Program-made: the position numbers and the translations under genes | Assembly: GCF_007992095.1 (NCBI RefSeq) | Contig: NZ_BJZP01000018.1 | Location: 1-64,000, forward strand | Length of the DNA: 64,000 nt | Direction of reading: 5' to 3' | Source of the DNA: Paenirhizobium naphthalenivorans | Lineage (GTDB): Bacteria; Pseudomonadota; Alphaproteobacteria; Rhizobiales; Rhizobiaceae | In this document: piece after piece, positions 46,895 to 56,557 of the stretch | Position numbering within the stretch: the first letter of the stretch is position 1 | How the letters are laid out: the number at the start of each line of letters is the position of its first letter | The notes under the pieces: generated by a model | Seen by the model: only the letters and a program-made list of their open reading frames with translations | Databases searched by the model: none | Told to the model about the DNA's origin: nothing

Positions 46895-47557
46895 ATGACA
46901 GAAAAAAGACCGCTCGGACTTCCTTCCGCCAAGCTCGTTGCGTTTGCGGCGGTCGCCGGGATCGTTGCCGGCGCGGCAGCGGTATACGTGAAGCAGGCCG
47001 GGTCTGGCAATGGCGGCGATACAGCCGATGTCGGGCAGTGCGCCGCTTCTGTCGAAAAAGCGACTTCGCTCAAGCCCTTCACCACCGGCGAGGTCGCGGC
47101 CATGGTCGCGGCGACCCAGCCGCGCGTCATCGGCGGTCTCTCGTTCAAGGATCAGGGGGACAAGGATCTGACGCTTGCCGATTTCTCCGGCAAGACCATA
47201 CTTCTCAATCTCTGGGCGACCTGGTGTGTGCCGTGCCGGGAAGAAATGCCGGCGCTCAACGCGCTGCAGAAGGCTCACGGCAACGACCGGTTCCAGGTGC
47301 TTGCAATCAACATTGACACCGGGGCGTCCGACAAGCCGAAGGCGTTTCTCGACGAGATAGGCGTCGATGCCCTTGGGCTCTATCGCGACGCCAGCATGGG
47401 TGTGTTCAATTCGATGAAGCGGGAAGGGCTCGCCTTTGGTTTGCCGGCCACACTGCTGATCGACGACAAGGGTTGCCTGCTCGGCGCGATGAACGGTCCC
47501 GCCGCCTGGGATGGCAAGGACGCTTCGGCGCTGATCAAGGCCGCCGTCGGCGGTTGA
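46895..47557 (+). CDS. tlpA: thiol:disulfide interchange protein TlpA
   Basis: 220 residues from the ATG at 46895 (GGAG six bases upstream). N-terminal membrane anchor (11-32) and a thioredoxin fold with C111-V-P-C114. TlpA is a periplasmic reductase serving cytochrome oxidase Cu centre assembly. Divergent from argH, as in other rhizobia. Confidence 0.93.
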   Translation: MTEKRPLGLPSAKLVAFAAVAGIVAGAAAVYVKQAGSGNGGDTADVGQCAASVEKATSLKPFTTGEVAAMVAATQPRVIGGLSFKDQGDKDLTLADFSGKTILLNLWATWCVPCREEMPALNALQKAHGNDRFQVLAINIDTGASDKPKAFLDEIGVDALGLYRDASMGVFNSMKREGLAFGLPATLLIDDKGCLLGAMNGPAAWDGKDASALIKAAVGG

Positions 47558-47635
47558 ACCCTCCCGGCCCGTCTTGTCTTCGGCGTTGCCGCTTGTGGAC
47601 TGCGACAACTTGCCATAGGCCTAAGGTCCGGCTAT

Positions 47636-47746
47636 GAAGAGCCCAATCACTTGGACCCGGTGAAAATCCGGGTGGCTCTTCCGGCCGCCGATCCGCCGGA
47701 CAACCCACGAGACTTGAAGCCTTTTGGCCGGCGCCTCCCACCGGCC
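47636..47746 (+). ncRNA. structured leader RNA candidate upstream of the SulP gene
   Basis: Three perfect helices occur in sequence. P1: GAAGAGCC (47636-47643) with GGCTCTTC (47674-47681). Enclosed P2: ACCCGG (47655-47660) with CCGGGT (47668-47673), capped by a GAAA-containing loop, with an 11-nt one-sided bulge (47644-47654). P3: CGGC (47682-47685) with GCCG (47695-47698); it can extend to six pairs by invading P1. P4: GGCCGG (47726-47731) with CCGGCC (47741-47746), 23 bases before the ATG. The position before a SulP gene recalls the sul1 RNA motif of alphaproteobacteria, but I have not matched its consensus. Confidence 0.55.
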
Positions 47747-47769
47747 CTTCAGATTTGCGGGAAATTCTC

Positions 47770-49263
47770 ATGTTCTCCACTTTCGATCTTGCCCGATACC
47801 GGGCGGAATGGTTCGGCAATGTCCGCGCCGATCTTCTTTCCGGCCTCGTCGTGGCGCTCGCCCTTATTCCGGAAGCCATCGCATTCTCCATTATCGCTGG
47901 TGTTGACCCGAAAGTCGGCCTTTATGCCTCCTTCTCGATCGCGGTCCTGATCGCCTTCGTCGGCGGGCGCTCCGGCATGATCTCGGCCGCGACCGCCGCG
48001 ACCGCCGTGTTGATGACGCCGCTCGTCAAGCAGTATGGGCTGGAGTACCTGCTGGCGGCCACCGTGCTGGCGGGTGTCATTCAGATCGCCGCCGGCTTTC
48101 TGAAACTCGGAATGGTCATGCGCTTCGTGTCGAGATCGGTGATGACCGGCTTCGTCAATGCTCTGGCGATCCTGATTTTCATGGCGCAATTGCCCGAACT
48201 CATCGGCGTTACGCCGGTAACCTATGTGCTGGTCGCTGTCGCCCTCGCCATCATCTACATCCTGCCGCGGTTCACTCGCGCCGTTCCCTCGCCGCTGGTG
48301 GCGATCATCGGCTTGACGGCGGTGGCGATCTATTTCGGCATCGATGTCCGCACGGTGTCCGACATGGGCGAGCTTCCCTCCGCCTTCCCTACGTTTCATC
48401 TGCCGATGGTGCCGTTCACCCTTGAGACGCTTCGGATCATCGCCCCCTATTCGTTGGGGGTTGCGGTCGTTGGTCTGCTGGAGTCCTTGATGACGGCGCA
48501 GTTGATCGATGACATCACCGATACGCGCAGTAACCGTCACCAGGAATCGATTGGTCAGGGTATCGCCAACGGCGTGACCGGCTTCATCGGCGGCATGGCC
48601 GGCTGCGCGATGATTGGCCAGTCGATGATTAATATTCGCAGCGGTGGGCGTGGGCGCCTGTCGACCTTCGCGGCTGGTGTGTTGTTGCTGATTCTTTGCG
48701 TGGTGCTTGGTGATTGGGTCAGTCTCATTCCCATGCCGGCCCTGGTCGCGGTGATGATCATGGTGTCGGTCGGCACGTTCAGCTGGAAATCGATCGACAA
48801 CCTGCGCCACCATCCGGGCTCGTCGTCGATCGTCATGCTGGCGACCGTCGTCACTGTGGTCGGCACGCACAATCTGGCGATCGGCGTTCTGGTCGGCGTA
48901 CTGCTCTCGGGCATTTTCTTCGCTTGGAAGATCTCGAAGATCTTCGATGTGTCATCGGATCTCTCGGCTGATGGGCGTACCCGGACCTACCGGGTCGGAG
49001 GACAGTTGTTCTTTGCCTCTGTCGAGGATTTCAGCCAGTCTTTCGACTTTCACGAATTCCTCGACAAGGTGGTGATCGATGTCAGTCAGGCACATATCTG
49101 GGATATTTCCAGCGTTGCGGCGCTTGACTCCGTCGTGCTGAAGTTCCGTCGCCGCGGCGCGGATGTCGAGCTCGTCGGCTTCAACGAGGCGAGTCGGACA
49201 ATTGTCGACCGGTTGGGCACCCATGACCGGCCTGATGTGGCGGATCCATCGACGGCGCACTGA
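47770..49263 (+). CDS. SulP-family anion transporter
   Basis: 497 residues: about 11-12 transmembrane segments in the Sulfate_transp domain (ALIPEAIAFSIIAGVDPKVGLYASF signature split over residues 33-57) and a C-terminal STAS domain (about 395-490). Substrate could be sulfate, bicarbonate or another anion. The ATG at 47770 is chosen because the longer TTG reading enters the leader RNA. Confidence 0.92.
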   Translation: MFSTFDLARYRAEWFGNVRADLLSGLVVALALIPEAIAFSIIAGVDPKVGLYASFSIAVLIAFVGGRSGMISAATAATAVLMTPLVKQYGLEYLLAATVLAGVIQIAAGFLKLGMVMRFVSRSVMTGFVNALAILIFMAQLPELIGVTPVTYVLVAVALAIIYILPRFTRAVPSPLVAIIGLTAVAIYFGIDVRTVSDMGELPSAFPTFHLPMVPFTLETLRIIAPYSLGVAVVGLLESLMTAQLIDDITDTRSNRHQESIGQGIANGVTGFIGGMAGCAMIGQSMINIRSGGRGRLSTFAAGVLLLILCVVLGDWVSLIPMPALVAVMIMVSVGTFSWKSIDNLRHHPGSSSIVMLATVVTVVGTHNLAIGVLVGVLLSGIFFAWKISKIFDVSSDLSADGRTRTYRVGGQLFFASVEDFSQSFDFHEFLDKVVIDVSQAHIWDISSVAALDSVVLKFRRRGADVELVGFNEASRTIVDRLGTHDRPDVADPSTAH

Positions 49264-49294
49264 GGCGTCCGTTGTGTTCTCCGGCGCGCTGGCC

Positions 49295-50176
49295 TCAGCG
49301 CGTCGGGATCGGCACTTCGCCGCGATAGTCGTAGAAGCCGCGTCCGGCCTTGCGGCCGAGCCAGCCGGCCTCGACATATTTGACCAGTAGCGGACAGGGG
49401 CGATACTTGCTGTCAGACAGGCCGTCGTGCAGCACCTGCATGATCGACAGGCAGGTGTCGAGGCCGATGAAGTCGGCCAGCTGCAACGGACCCATCGGAT
49501 GGTTGGCGCCGAGTCGCATCGCCGTGTCGATCGCCTCGACCGAGCCGACGCCCTCATAGAGCGTGTAGATCGCCTCATTGATCATTGGCAGCAGGATGCG
49601 GTTGACGATAAAGGCGGGGAAGTCCTCGGCGACGGTGATCGTCTTGTCGAGGGATTTGACGAAGGTTTTCGCCGTGTCGAAGGTGGTTTCGTCGGTGGCG
49701 ATACCGCGCACCAGCTCGACCAGTTTCATCACCGGCACCGGGTTCATGAAATGGATGCCCATGAATCGTTCCGGCCGGTCGGTCGCGGCGGCGAGCCGGG
49801 TGATGGAGAGTGAAGAGGTGTTCGTGGCGAGCAGGGCTTCCGGTTTCAGCACCGGACACAGCTGGGCGAAGATCTTGCGCTTGACCGTCTCGTCCTCGGT
49901 CGCTGCCTCGACCACCAGATCCATTGGCGCCATGTCATTGATGTCGGCGGTGCCGCTGATGCGCGATAGCGCGGCCTTGCGGTCGTCGTCGGAGAGCTTG
50001 CCGTTCGTTACCTGGCGAGCAAGATTGCCGTTGATGGTGGCGAGGCCCGCCTCGATCCGATCCTTCGACAGGTCGTAGATCGTCACCTTGTAGCCGGCGA
50101 GTGCTGCGACATGGGCGATACCGCAGCCCATTTGACCCGCGCCCACGATCCCGACATTGCTGATAACCGTCTCCAT
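49295..50176 (-). CDS. hbdA: 3-hydroxybutyryl-CoA dehydrogenase
   Basis: 293 residues from the ATG at 50176 (GAGGAGA six bases upstream). NAD-binding GIVGAGQMGCGIAHVAA, and HFMNPVPVMKLVE catalytic region. Oxidises 3-hydroxyacyl-CoA. Follows etfB-etfA on the same strand but behind a terminator. Confidence 0.95.
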   Translation of the reverse strand: METVISNVGIVGAGQMGCGIAHVAALAGYKVTIYDLSKDRIEAGLATINGNLARQVTNGKLSDDDRKAALSRISGTADINDMAPMDLVVEAATEDETVKRKIFAQLCPVLKPEALLATNTSSLSITRLAAATDRPERFMGIHFMNPVPVMKLVELVRGIATDETTFDTAKTFVKSLDKTITVAEDFPAFIVNRILLPMINEAIYTLYEGVGSVEAIDTAMRLGANHPMGPLQLADFIGLDTCLSIMQVLHDGLSDSKYRPCPLLVKYVEAGWLGRKAGRGFYDYRGEVPIPTR

Positions 50177-50210
50177 TGCGCTCTCCTCGCCACTCCGCAG
50201 TCTTACTTTA

Positions 50211-50243
50211 CAAAAATGCCGGGCCAACGGAAGCCGGCCCGGC
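50211..50243 (-). terminator. intrinsic terminator after etfA
   Basis: On the - strand GCCGGGCC (50243-50236) pairs with GGCCCGGC (50225-50218), followed by ATTTTTG. It lies about 60 bp after etfA and 35 bp before the hbdA start. Confidence 0.75.
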
Positions 50244-50252
50244 AAATTGATA

Positions 50253-50272
50253 GACCCGAAAGGGTCGTTTTT
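50253..50272 (+). terminator. short hairpin with T-run on the + strand
   Basis: GACCC-GAAA-GGGTC followed by GTTTTT on the + strand, between etfA and hbdA. It would stop antisense transcription entering etfA; no + strand gene ends here. Confidence 0.45.
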
Positions 50273-50306
50273 CCAGTCACTTTCGCGGTTGCGAAAGGAG
50301 CGTGCC

Positions 50307-51236
50307 TCAGAGCGCCTTTTCGAGTTCCGGCAGGGCCTCGAAGAGATCGGCGACGAGGCCGTAGTCGGCGACCTGGAAGATCGGTGCCTCTTCGTCCTTG
50401 TTGATCGCGACGATGACCTTGGAGTCCTTCATTCCGGCGAGGTGCTGGATCGCGCCGGAGATGCCGCAGGCGATATAGAGCTGCGGTGCCACGACCTTGC
50501 CGGTCTGGCCGACCTGCCAGTCGTTCGGGGCGTAGCCAGCATCGACGGCGGCGCGCGAGGCGCCAACGGCGGCGCCGAGCTTGTCGGCGACCGGCAGGAT
50601 CACTTCGTTGAACTTCTCGGCGGAGCCGAGCGCACGTCCGCCCGAGATGATGATCTTGGCTGAGGTCAGTTCCGGACGGTCAGAAGTTGACAGCGCGTCG
50701 CTGACGAAGGTGGAGACGCCGGGGTTGGCGGCGGCCGAGATGGCCTCGACGGTCGCCGAGCCACCTTCACCAGCAGCGGCGAAGGATGCCGTGCGCACCG
50801 TGATGACCTTCTTGGCGTCGGTCGACTGGACGGTCTGGATGGCGTTGCCGGCGTAGATCGGACGCTTGAAGGTGTCGGCGGCGACGATCTCGATGATTTC
50901 CGAAACCTGCATGACATCAAGCAGTGCTGCAACGCGCGGCATGACGTTCTTGGCCGAGGAGGTCGCGGCGGCGATGATGGTGTCATAGGCACCGGCCAGC
51001 GAAACGATCAGGGCCGCGAGCGGTTCGGCGAGGTCGTTGGCAAGGCTGGCGTCGTCGGCAAGCAGCACTTTGGAAACGCCCGAGAGCCTGGCAGCGGCGT
51101 CAGCCGCGGCCTTGGCGCCCGCACCTGCGACCAGCACATGAATGTCGCCACCGATCTGGGCGGCGGCCGTCAGCGCCTTGGCGGTCTGGTCGGAAAGGGT
51201 CGTATTGTCGTGTTCTGCCAGAAGAAGAATGGCCAT
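50307..51236 (-). CDS. etfA: electron transfer flavoprotein subunit alpha
   Basis: 309 residues. C-terminal FAD-binding signature around [15 protein letters not shown] and [11 protein letters not shown]. With EtfB it passes electrons from acyl-CoA dehydrogenases to the ETF-quinone oxidoreductase. ATG with AGGAGA upstream, 26 bp after etfB. Confidence 0.97.
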   Translation of the reverse strand: MAILLLAEHDNTTLSDQTAKALTAAAQIGGDIHVLVAGAGAKAAADAAARLSGVSKVLLADDASLANDLAEPLAALIVSLAGAYDTIIAAATSSAKNVMPRVAALLDVMQVSEIIEIVAADTFKRPIYAGNAIQTVQSTDAKKVITVRTASFAAAGEGGSATVEAISAAANPGVSTFVSDALSTSDRPELTSAKIIISGGRALGSAEKFNEVILPVADKLGAAVGASRAAVDAGYAPNDWQVGQTGKVVAPQLYIACGISGAIQHLAGMKDSKVIVAINKDEEAPIFQVADYGLVADLFEALPELEKAL

Positions 51237-51262
51237 ATCTTTTGTCTCCTATCCCGATCCGA

Positions 51263-52012
51263 TTAAAGCACGCCGGCTTCGTTCTTGAGTTTGTCGACCA
51301 GTTCGGCCACCGACTTGACCTTGACGCCTGCCTTACGACCGCCGGGCTCCTCGGTCTTCAGCACCTTGAGGCGGGCGGTGGTGTCGACGCCGAGGTCCGC
51401 TGGGGTCTTCTTGTCGAGCGGCTTCTTCTTGGCCTTCATGATATTCGGCAGCGAAGCATAGCGCGGCTCGTTGAGGCGCAGGTCGGTGGTGATGATCGCC
51501 GGGAGCTTGACGTCGATGGTCTGCAGGCCGCCGTCCACTTCGCGCGTGACGGTCGCCTTGTCGGCGCCGAGTTCAACCTTCGATGCGAAGGTCGCCTGAC
51601 CCCAACCGAGCAGGGCGGCGAGCATCTGGCCGGTCTGGTTCGAGTCGTCGTCGATCGCCTGCTTGCCGGTGATGACGAGGCCCGGGGCTTCCGCCTCGAT
51701 CACGCCCTTCAGCAACTTGGCGACAGCGAGTGGCTCGACAGCGTCGTCGGTCTCAACCAGCACGGCGCGGTCGGCGCCCATGGCAAGCGCGGTACGCAGG
51801 GTTTCTTCGGCTTTGGCCGGTCCAATCGAAACGACGACAACCTCTTCGGCCTTGCCGGCTTCCTTCAGCCGCAAGGCCTCTTCGACAGCGATTTCGTCGA
51901 ACGGGTTCATCGACATCTTGACATTGGCCAGCTCGACGCCGGTCCCGTCGGCCTTTACGCGGATCTTCACGTTGTAGTCCACGACCCGCTTAACGGTCAC
52001 GAGTATCTTCAT
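51263..52012 (-). CDS. etfB: electron transfer flavoprotein subunit beta
   Basis: 249 residues, ETF beta fold with AMP-binding region and the [17 protein letters not shown] signature. First gene of the etfB-etfA pair; GAAGGAAGG ribosome-binding site. The 180-bp region upstream contains no gene. Confidence 0.97.
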   Translation of the reverse strand: MKILVTVKRVVDYNVKIRVKADGTGVELANVKMSMNPFDEIAVEEALRLKEAGKAEEVVVVSIGPAKAEETLRTALAMGADRAVLVETDDAVEPLAVAKLLKGVIEAEAPGLVITGKQAIDDDSNQTGQMLAALLGWGQATFASKVELGADKATVTREVDGGLQTIDVKLPAIITTDLRLNEPRYASLPNIMKAKKKPLDKKTPADLGVDTTARLKVLKTEEPGGRKAGVKVKSVAELVDKLKNEAGVL

Positions 52013-52194
52013 GGTTTCCTTCCTTCACTGCTCCCGCGGGAAAATGCGCCCGAAAGCGGTCCGCCGATTGTCGAATGGCGACATCGATACGCATTTTTCA
52101 TCCAATTACAACGCTCCTGCGAAGGGCGTTACGCTTTTGCCGCAGGAATAATTGACGCTTACGTGCGCGTCAATATTCGTTCCTGGAAATTCCA

Positions 52195-52980
52195 TCAGCG
52201 GCCCCAGTGAATCGGGCCTTTTGTCTCGGCCGCTGCTGGCAGGACAGCGCGTGGAGCGGGCTCGAGGTGGTGGTGGACGGCGACCGGGGTGACGATCGTC
52301 CGATCGAACAGCGGCACCCCGCGCCGGCGCATGACGAGCACCAGCAGGGCACCGGCAAGGATGCCGCCGACATGGGCGCCCCAGGAGACGGTGCTCTCGC
52401 CATCGGTGGCGAGCATGACGAATTGCTGGCCGATCCAGAACAGCAGTGGCACGAAAGCCGGTAACGGCAAGGGAAAACGAAACAACACCAGCACCCAGAC
52501 CCGCACCTTCGGATGCAGCATGAGATAGGCGGACACCACGCCGGAAACGGCACCTGAAGCGCCGATCAGCGGGGCTTGCGACAGCGGTGTGACGAAGCCG
52601 TGGAAAAGCGCACCGGCGGCCGCACAGGCGAGGTAGAAAACGAGGAAGCGCAGGTGGCCGAGCGCATCCTCAACATTGTCGCCGAATACCCAGAGGAACA
52701 GCATATTGGAGCCGAGATGAAACGCGTCCACATGCAGAAAGGAATAGGTAAGATAGGTCGCATCCGGCGGCACGATGACCAGAGACGGATCGAGCACGGC
52801 GTTGTCGAACGCCACGGCCGGAATGAAGCCAAGCCCTAAGACATTGGCCTCTGCGACTGATTCCGGGGTCAGAAAAACCGTGAGTGCGAAGGTGATGATA
52901 TTGGCGACTATGAGCCCGAAGGTCACGTATTGTCGCCGGATATGCCTGAGGGCATTGCGGTCGTGCAGCGGAATGAACAC
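52195..52980 (-). CDS. rhomboid-family intramembrane serine protease
   Basis: 261 residues, six or seven transmembrane segments. Catalytic S142 in GASGAVSG and H203 in GAHVGG; H88/N92 oxyanion-side residues in FHLGSNMLFL. Cleaves membrane proteins within the bilayer. GTG start at 52980 with AAGGGGG upstream. Confidence 0.93.
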   Translation of the reverse strand: MFIPLHDRNALRHIRRQYVTFGLIVANIITFALTVFLTPESVAEANVLGLGFIPAVAFDNAVLDPSLVIVPPDATYLTYSFLHVDAFHLGSNMLFLWVFGDNVEDALGHLRFLVFYLACAAAGALFHGFVTPLSQAPLIGASGAVSGVVSAYLMLHPKVRVWVLVLFRFPLPLPAFVPLLFWIGQQFVMLATDGESTVSWGAHVGGILAGALLVLVMRRRGVPLFDRTIVTPVAVHHHLEPAPRAVLPAAAETKGPIHWGR

Positions 52981-53006
52981 TTGCGCCCCCTTGGCCTAGC
53001 GGCTGC

Positions 53007-53585
53007 TCAACGGTTCTTGCCCGGCACCCAGAGAATATCGGCCTTGCCGCAGTCATTGGCGAAGCGGGCGGCAACGAAGAGGAAGTCGGACAGGCGATTG
53101 ATGTACTTCAGCGCCGGTTCATTGATCGTTTCACCCTCGAAGCGTGACAGTTCGACCATGATCCGCTCGGCGCGACGCGCGACTGTGCGAGCCAGATGCA
53201 GATGCGCGGCGGCTGGCGATCCGCCGGGCAGGATAAAGGATTTCAGCGGGTTGAGATCGGCATTGAGCTGGTCGATCTCGGTTTCGATGCGCGTTACCTG
53301 CGCTTCGATGACCCGCAGGGGTTCGTAAGTCAGCGCTTCTCCCGTCTCCGGTGCGGCGAGATCCGCGCCAAGGTCGAACAGGTCGTTCTGGATGCGCAGC
53401 AACATAGCATCGAGTTCCGGCATCTCGGCGGTGTGCAGCCGGGCGACACCGATTGTCGAGTTGGTTTCGTCGATCGTGCCGTAGGCGTCGACGCGCAAGT
53501 CGTGCTTCAGTCGGCGAGGGCCAGTGACAAGCGCGGTTGTGCCGTCGTCTCCGGTGCGGGTGTAGATCTTGTTGAGCCTGACCAT
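53007..53585 (-). CDS. PduO-type cob(I)alamin adenosyltransferase
   Basis: 192 residues. N-terminal KIYTRTGDDGTTALVTG ATP-binding signature and DELNS-like DETNSTIGVAR, RRAERIMVELSR. Makes adenosylcobalamin. Downstream of a small membrane protein gene on the same strand. Confidence 0.95.
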   Translation of the reverse strand: MVRLNKIYTRTGDDGTTALVTGPRRLKHDLRVDAYGTIDETNSTIGVARLHTAEMPELDAMLLRIQNDLFDLGADLAAPETGEALTYEPLRVIEAQVTRIETEIDQLNADLNPLKSFILPGGSPAAAHLHLARTVARRAERIMVELSRFEGETINEPALKYINRLSDFLFVAARFANDCGKADILWVPGKNR

Positions 53586-53598
53586 TTCTAGCCCCTTC

Positions 53599-53796
53599 TT
53601 AGCGGCCGCCGCCGGTCAGCCACAGCGTCAGCATGATGAGCGCGATTGCCACCGCCTGCAGCACTAAGCGCATTTGCATGAGCTTGTTGGACGTGTTGCC
53701 GCTGCCGCCCTTCAACATGTTGAACAGTCCCCGGATGAGGACGAGGACCACAAGCCCCATGACGATCAGGGTGAGCACGGTGGTGAAGGTGGACAT
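53599..53796 (-). CDS. small two-helix membrane protein (HIG1-like)
   Basis: 65 residues, two transmembrane segments separated by a short GGSGNTSNKLMQMR loop, as in the bacterial twin-transmembrane/HIG1 domain proteins, which may associate with respiratory complexes. Sits 13 bp before the adenosyltransferase gene. Confidence 0.8.
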   Translation of the reverse strand: MSTFTTVLTLIVMGLVVLVLIRGLFNMLKGGSGNTSNKLMQMRLVLQAVAIALIMLTLWLTGGGR

Positions 53797-53824
53797 CGTT
53801 TATGTCTGCTTTCTCGATAAGGGG

Positions 53825-54658
53825 TCAATCCAGCTTCCGCATCAGCCGATAGAAGAGATCGGCCGGTAGGAGTCGCTTCAGCAGGATGCCCCGCCGGGCT
53901 GGTACGGTTACGGGATAATGTGGGCGGGGGCGGGGGGCGGTCAAGGCATGTTTCAGCACTTTGTAGACGGCCTCGGGGCCGAGCTTGTAGCGGTTGACCG
54001 GGCCGGTGCCGTCGAGCCGGGCCAGTTGGCGCTTGTACTCCTCGGAATGGGCGGAGTTCTCGAGATCGACGTTTGCCTCGATCATCTTCAGTGCATTGGC
54101 GGTGAAACGGCTTTCGATCGGGCCGGGCTCGATCAGGCTGACATGGATGCCGGAGCCTTGGAGTTCCATGCGCAGCGTGACGCTCAGGCCTTCGAGCGCA
54201 TATTTGGAGGCGGTATAGGCCCCGCGATAGCGGTAGGGCAGCAGCCCGAGGATAGACGAGCACTGGACAATTCGTCCTTCGCCCCTTGTTCGCATCAGCG
54301 GGATCACCCGACGGGTCAGTTCGTGCCAACCGAAGAAATTCGCCTCGAACTGGCGGCGCAGCACGTCGGTCGACAGATCCTCGACAGCGCCCGGCTGGCC
54401 GTAGGCGCCGTTGTTGAACAGCGCATCGATCCGACCGCCGGTCCGCTCGGCAACGGCCTCGACCAGTGCGGCGATACTGCCTTCATCGGTATAGTCCATT
54501 TGCAACGTCTCGATACCATCGGCCTCGAGCGGTAAACGGTTGTCCGGCCGCCTCACTGTGGCGAAGACGCGCCACCCGTCGGTGGCGAGCGCCCTTGCGC
54601 AATGGGCGCCGATCCCGGTCGAGCAGCCGGTGACGATGATGGTCGGGCGTTCGGTCAT
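53825..54658 (-). CDS. short-chain dehydrogenase/reductase
   Basis: 277 residues from the ATG at 54658. Cofactor motif TGCSTGIG, NNGAYG, catalytic Ser in QCSSILG, and Y-x3-K in GAYTASKYALEG. Classical SDR, NADP preference not determined. Substrate unknown. Confidence 0.92.
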   Translation of the reverse strand: MTERPTIIVTGCSTGIGAHCARALATDGWRVFATVRRPDNRLPLEADGIETLQMDYTDEGSIAALVEAVAERTGGRIDALFNNGAYGQPGAVEDLSTDVLRRQFEANFFGWHELTRRVIPLMRTRGEGRIVQCSSILGLLPYRYRGAYTASKYALEGLSVTLRMELQGSGIHVSLIEPGPIESRFTANALKMIEANVDLENSAHSEEYKRQLARLDGTGPVNRYKLGPEAVYKVLKHALTAPRPRPHYPVTVPARRGILLKRLLPADLFYRLMRKLD

Positions 54659-54756
54659 CGATTGTTTCCTGTACAAACAGGTCCGGTTTCCCATATTCGT
54701 TCGCGGGTGACAATCGGTCCGTCGAACACGTGGCCCGCCGAATGCAAGGAGATGGA

Positions 54757-55656
54757 ATGCCGGCGTTCTTGCGCATGCTCTACAAGGTCGGCTTCGACGC
54801 GCTCAAGCATTTCGCCGAGGACGACGGCTGGGCGATGGCAAGCCATGTGGCGCTATCCGCGCTGCTTGCCGTCTTCCCCTTCCTGATCTTCGGAACGGCG
54901 CTGGCGAGTTTTCTTGGCGCAGACAGCTTTGCCGAAACCGCGGTGCATCTGATCTTCGACACCTGGCCGGAGGCGATCGCCAAGCCCTTGTCTGATCAGG
55001 TGGTCGAGGTGTTGACCATTCCGCGTGGCGGCCTGCTCACCGTTTCGGTGCTGGCCGCGGCCTATTTCGCCTCGAACGGAGTGGAAGCACTGCGCGCGTC
55101 GCTGAACCGCGCCTACCGCGTCACCGAGACGCGCCCGTGGTACATCACACGTCTCGTCAGTTTCGCTTATGTGATCGGTGCGGTCATCGCGCTCGCCGCC
55201 ATAAGCGCGCTGCTGGTCGTTGTGCCGGTGGCACTTGCCTTTGCGGAGAAATGGTTCCCGTTTCTCGAGGACTTCCTTGCCACTGTGTCCAACTGGCGTG
55301 TCTACGGCACGCTCGCCGTTCTCATCTTCGGACTGGTGGCTTTTCATCTCGGTCTGCCGGATGGCCATCGCCGGTTCCGTGACGTCATTCCGGGCGTGCT
55401 CCTCACGCTTGTTCTCTGGCTGGCAGGTGCGCTGATCTTCGCCTATTACCTCGCGAGCTTCGCCAACTATGCGGCGACCTATGCGGGTCTCGCTTCGATT
55501 ATGGTCGTGCTGGTTTTTCTCTATATGATCGGGGCGATCTTCATCATCGGTGCGGAATTCAATGCAGCGCTGTTGAAGTTCGAGGTGCTCAGCGGCAAGG
55601 GAGGCGAGAGTGTGCCGTCTGCCTCACAATCCGACAAGTCGACGGATGTCGGCTGA
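54757..55656 (+). CDS. YihY/BrkB-family membrane protein
   Basis: 299 residues, six transmembrane segments, HVALSALLAVFPFLIFG signature of the BrkB/UPF0761 family. Once thought to be RNase BN; now considered a membrane protein of uncertain role. ATG with AAGGAGA upstream. Its 3' end overlaps the convergent gluQRS by 33 bp. Confidence 0.92.
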   Translation: MPAFLRMLYKVGFDALKHFAEDDGWAMASHVALSALLAVFPFLIFGTALASFLGADSFAETAVHLIFDTWPEAIAKPLSDQVVEVLTIPRGGLLTVSVLAAAYFASNGVEALRASLNRAYRVTETRPWYITRLVSFAYVIGAVIALAAISALLVVVPVALAFAEKWFPFLEDFLATVSNWRVYGTLAVLIFGLVAFHLGLPDGHRRFRDVIPGVLLTLVLWLAGALIFAYYLASFANYAATYAGLASIMVVLVFLYMIGAIFIIGAEFNAALLKFEVLSGKGGESVPSASQSDKSTDVG

Positions 55657-56505
55657 CGTCTGGCCGTGCCGACGCAGCTCCTGAAGGCCGGTATCCCCTT
55701 CGCTCTTCGACAGTTTGCGCCCGTCGGGTCCGAGGATCAGGCGGTGATGATGATAGATCGGCGCTGGCAGGCCCAGCAGCGTCTGCAACAATCGGTGCAC
55801 CGAGGTCGCATGGAAAAGGTCGAGCCCGCGAACGACATGGGTGATCCCCTGGCCAGCATCATCGACCGTGACCGACAAATGATAGCTCGACGGCGCATCG
55901 GAGCGCCACAGGACCACGTCCCCCCAGTCCTGCGGATCGGCGGCAATCTCGCCGGTATCGCCGTCGCCAGTTTCCGTCCAGTACAAGGGTTTGCCGCATT
56001 GTTTGATCGCCCGGCCCATGTCGAGACGCCAGGCGTGGCGGGAGCCGGCTTCCATCCGCTTTCGTCGCTCGTCGCCGGTCAAGACGCGATCGACCGGCGG
56101 ATAGAGCGGCGCGCCGTCGGGGTCACGCGGCCAGGGAGACCCGTTTGCCTCTTGCCGTGCGACATGCGCCTTGACCTCGCCGCGCGTCATGAAGGCCGGA
56201 TAAGCGAGGTCCCGTTCGATCAGGCTGTCGAGGGCCGTGCGATAATCGCCGAGATGATCCGATTGCCGGCGCACCGGGCGTTCCCAGTCAAGCCCGAGCC
56301 AGTCGAGGTCCTGGTAGATCGCCTGTTCGAATTCGGGTGTGCAGCGGGTGAGATCGATGTCCTCCATGCGCAGCAGGAAGCGACCGCCGAGCGCTTTGGC
56401 CATGTCGGCGTTCAGGAGGGCCGAGAGCGCGTGGCCGAGATGAAGCAGGCCGTTCGGGCTTGGCGCAAAACGCAACGCCGGTCTTTGACGGGTGGGCGGG
56501 ATCAT
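55624..56505 (-). CDS. gluQRS: glutamyl-Q tRNA(Asp) synthetase
   Basis: 293 residues from the ATG at 56505. HIGH-like SPNGLLHLGHALSA near 17-30 and KMSKS-like KLSKSEGD near the C-terminus, without an anticodon-binding domain. Attaches glutamate to queuosine in tRNA(Asp). The longer reading to 56754 is antisense to the glycosylase gene. Confidence 0.93.
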   Translation of the reverse strand: MIPPTRQRPALRFAPSPNGLLHLGHALSALLNADMAKALGGRFLLRMEDIDLTRCTPEFEQAIYQDLDWLGLDWERPVRRQSDHLGDYRTALDSLIERDLAYPAFMTRGEVKAHVARQEANGSPWPRDPDGAPLYPPVDRVLTGDERRKRMEAGSRHAWRLDMGRAIKQCGKPLYWTETGDGDTGEIAADPQDWGDVVLWRSDAPSSYHLSVTVDDAGQGITHVVRGLDLFHATSVHRLLQTLLGLPAPIYHHHRLILGPDGRKLSKSEGDTGLQELRRHGQTSADIRRLVGL

Positions 56506-56557
56506 GCTTCCATCTCGCACGAAATGCGGATTGTCGAAAGAGCGGGATGAGGCTGAA

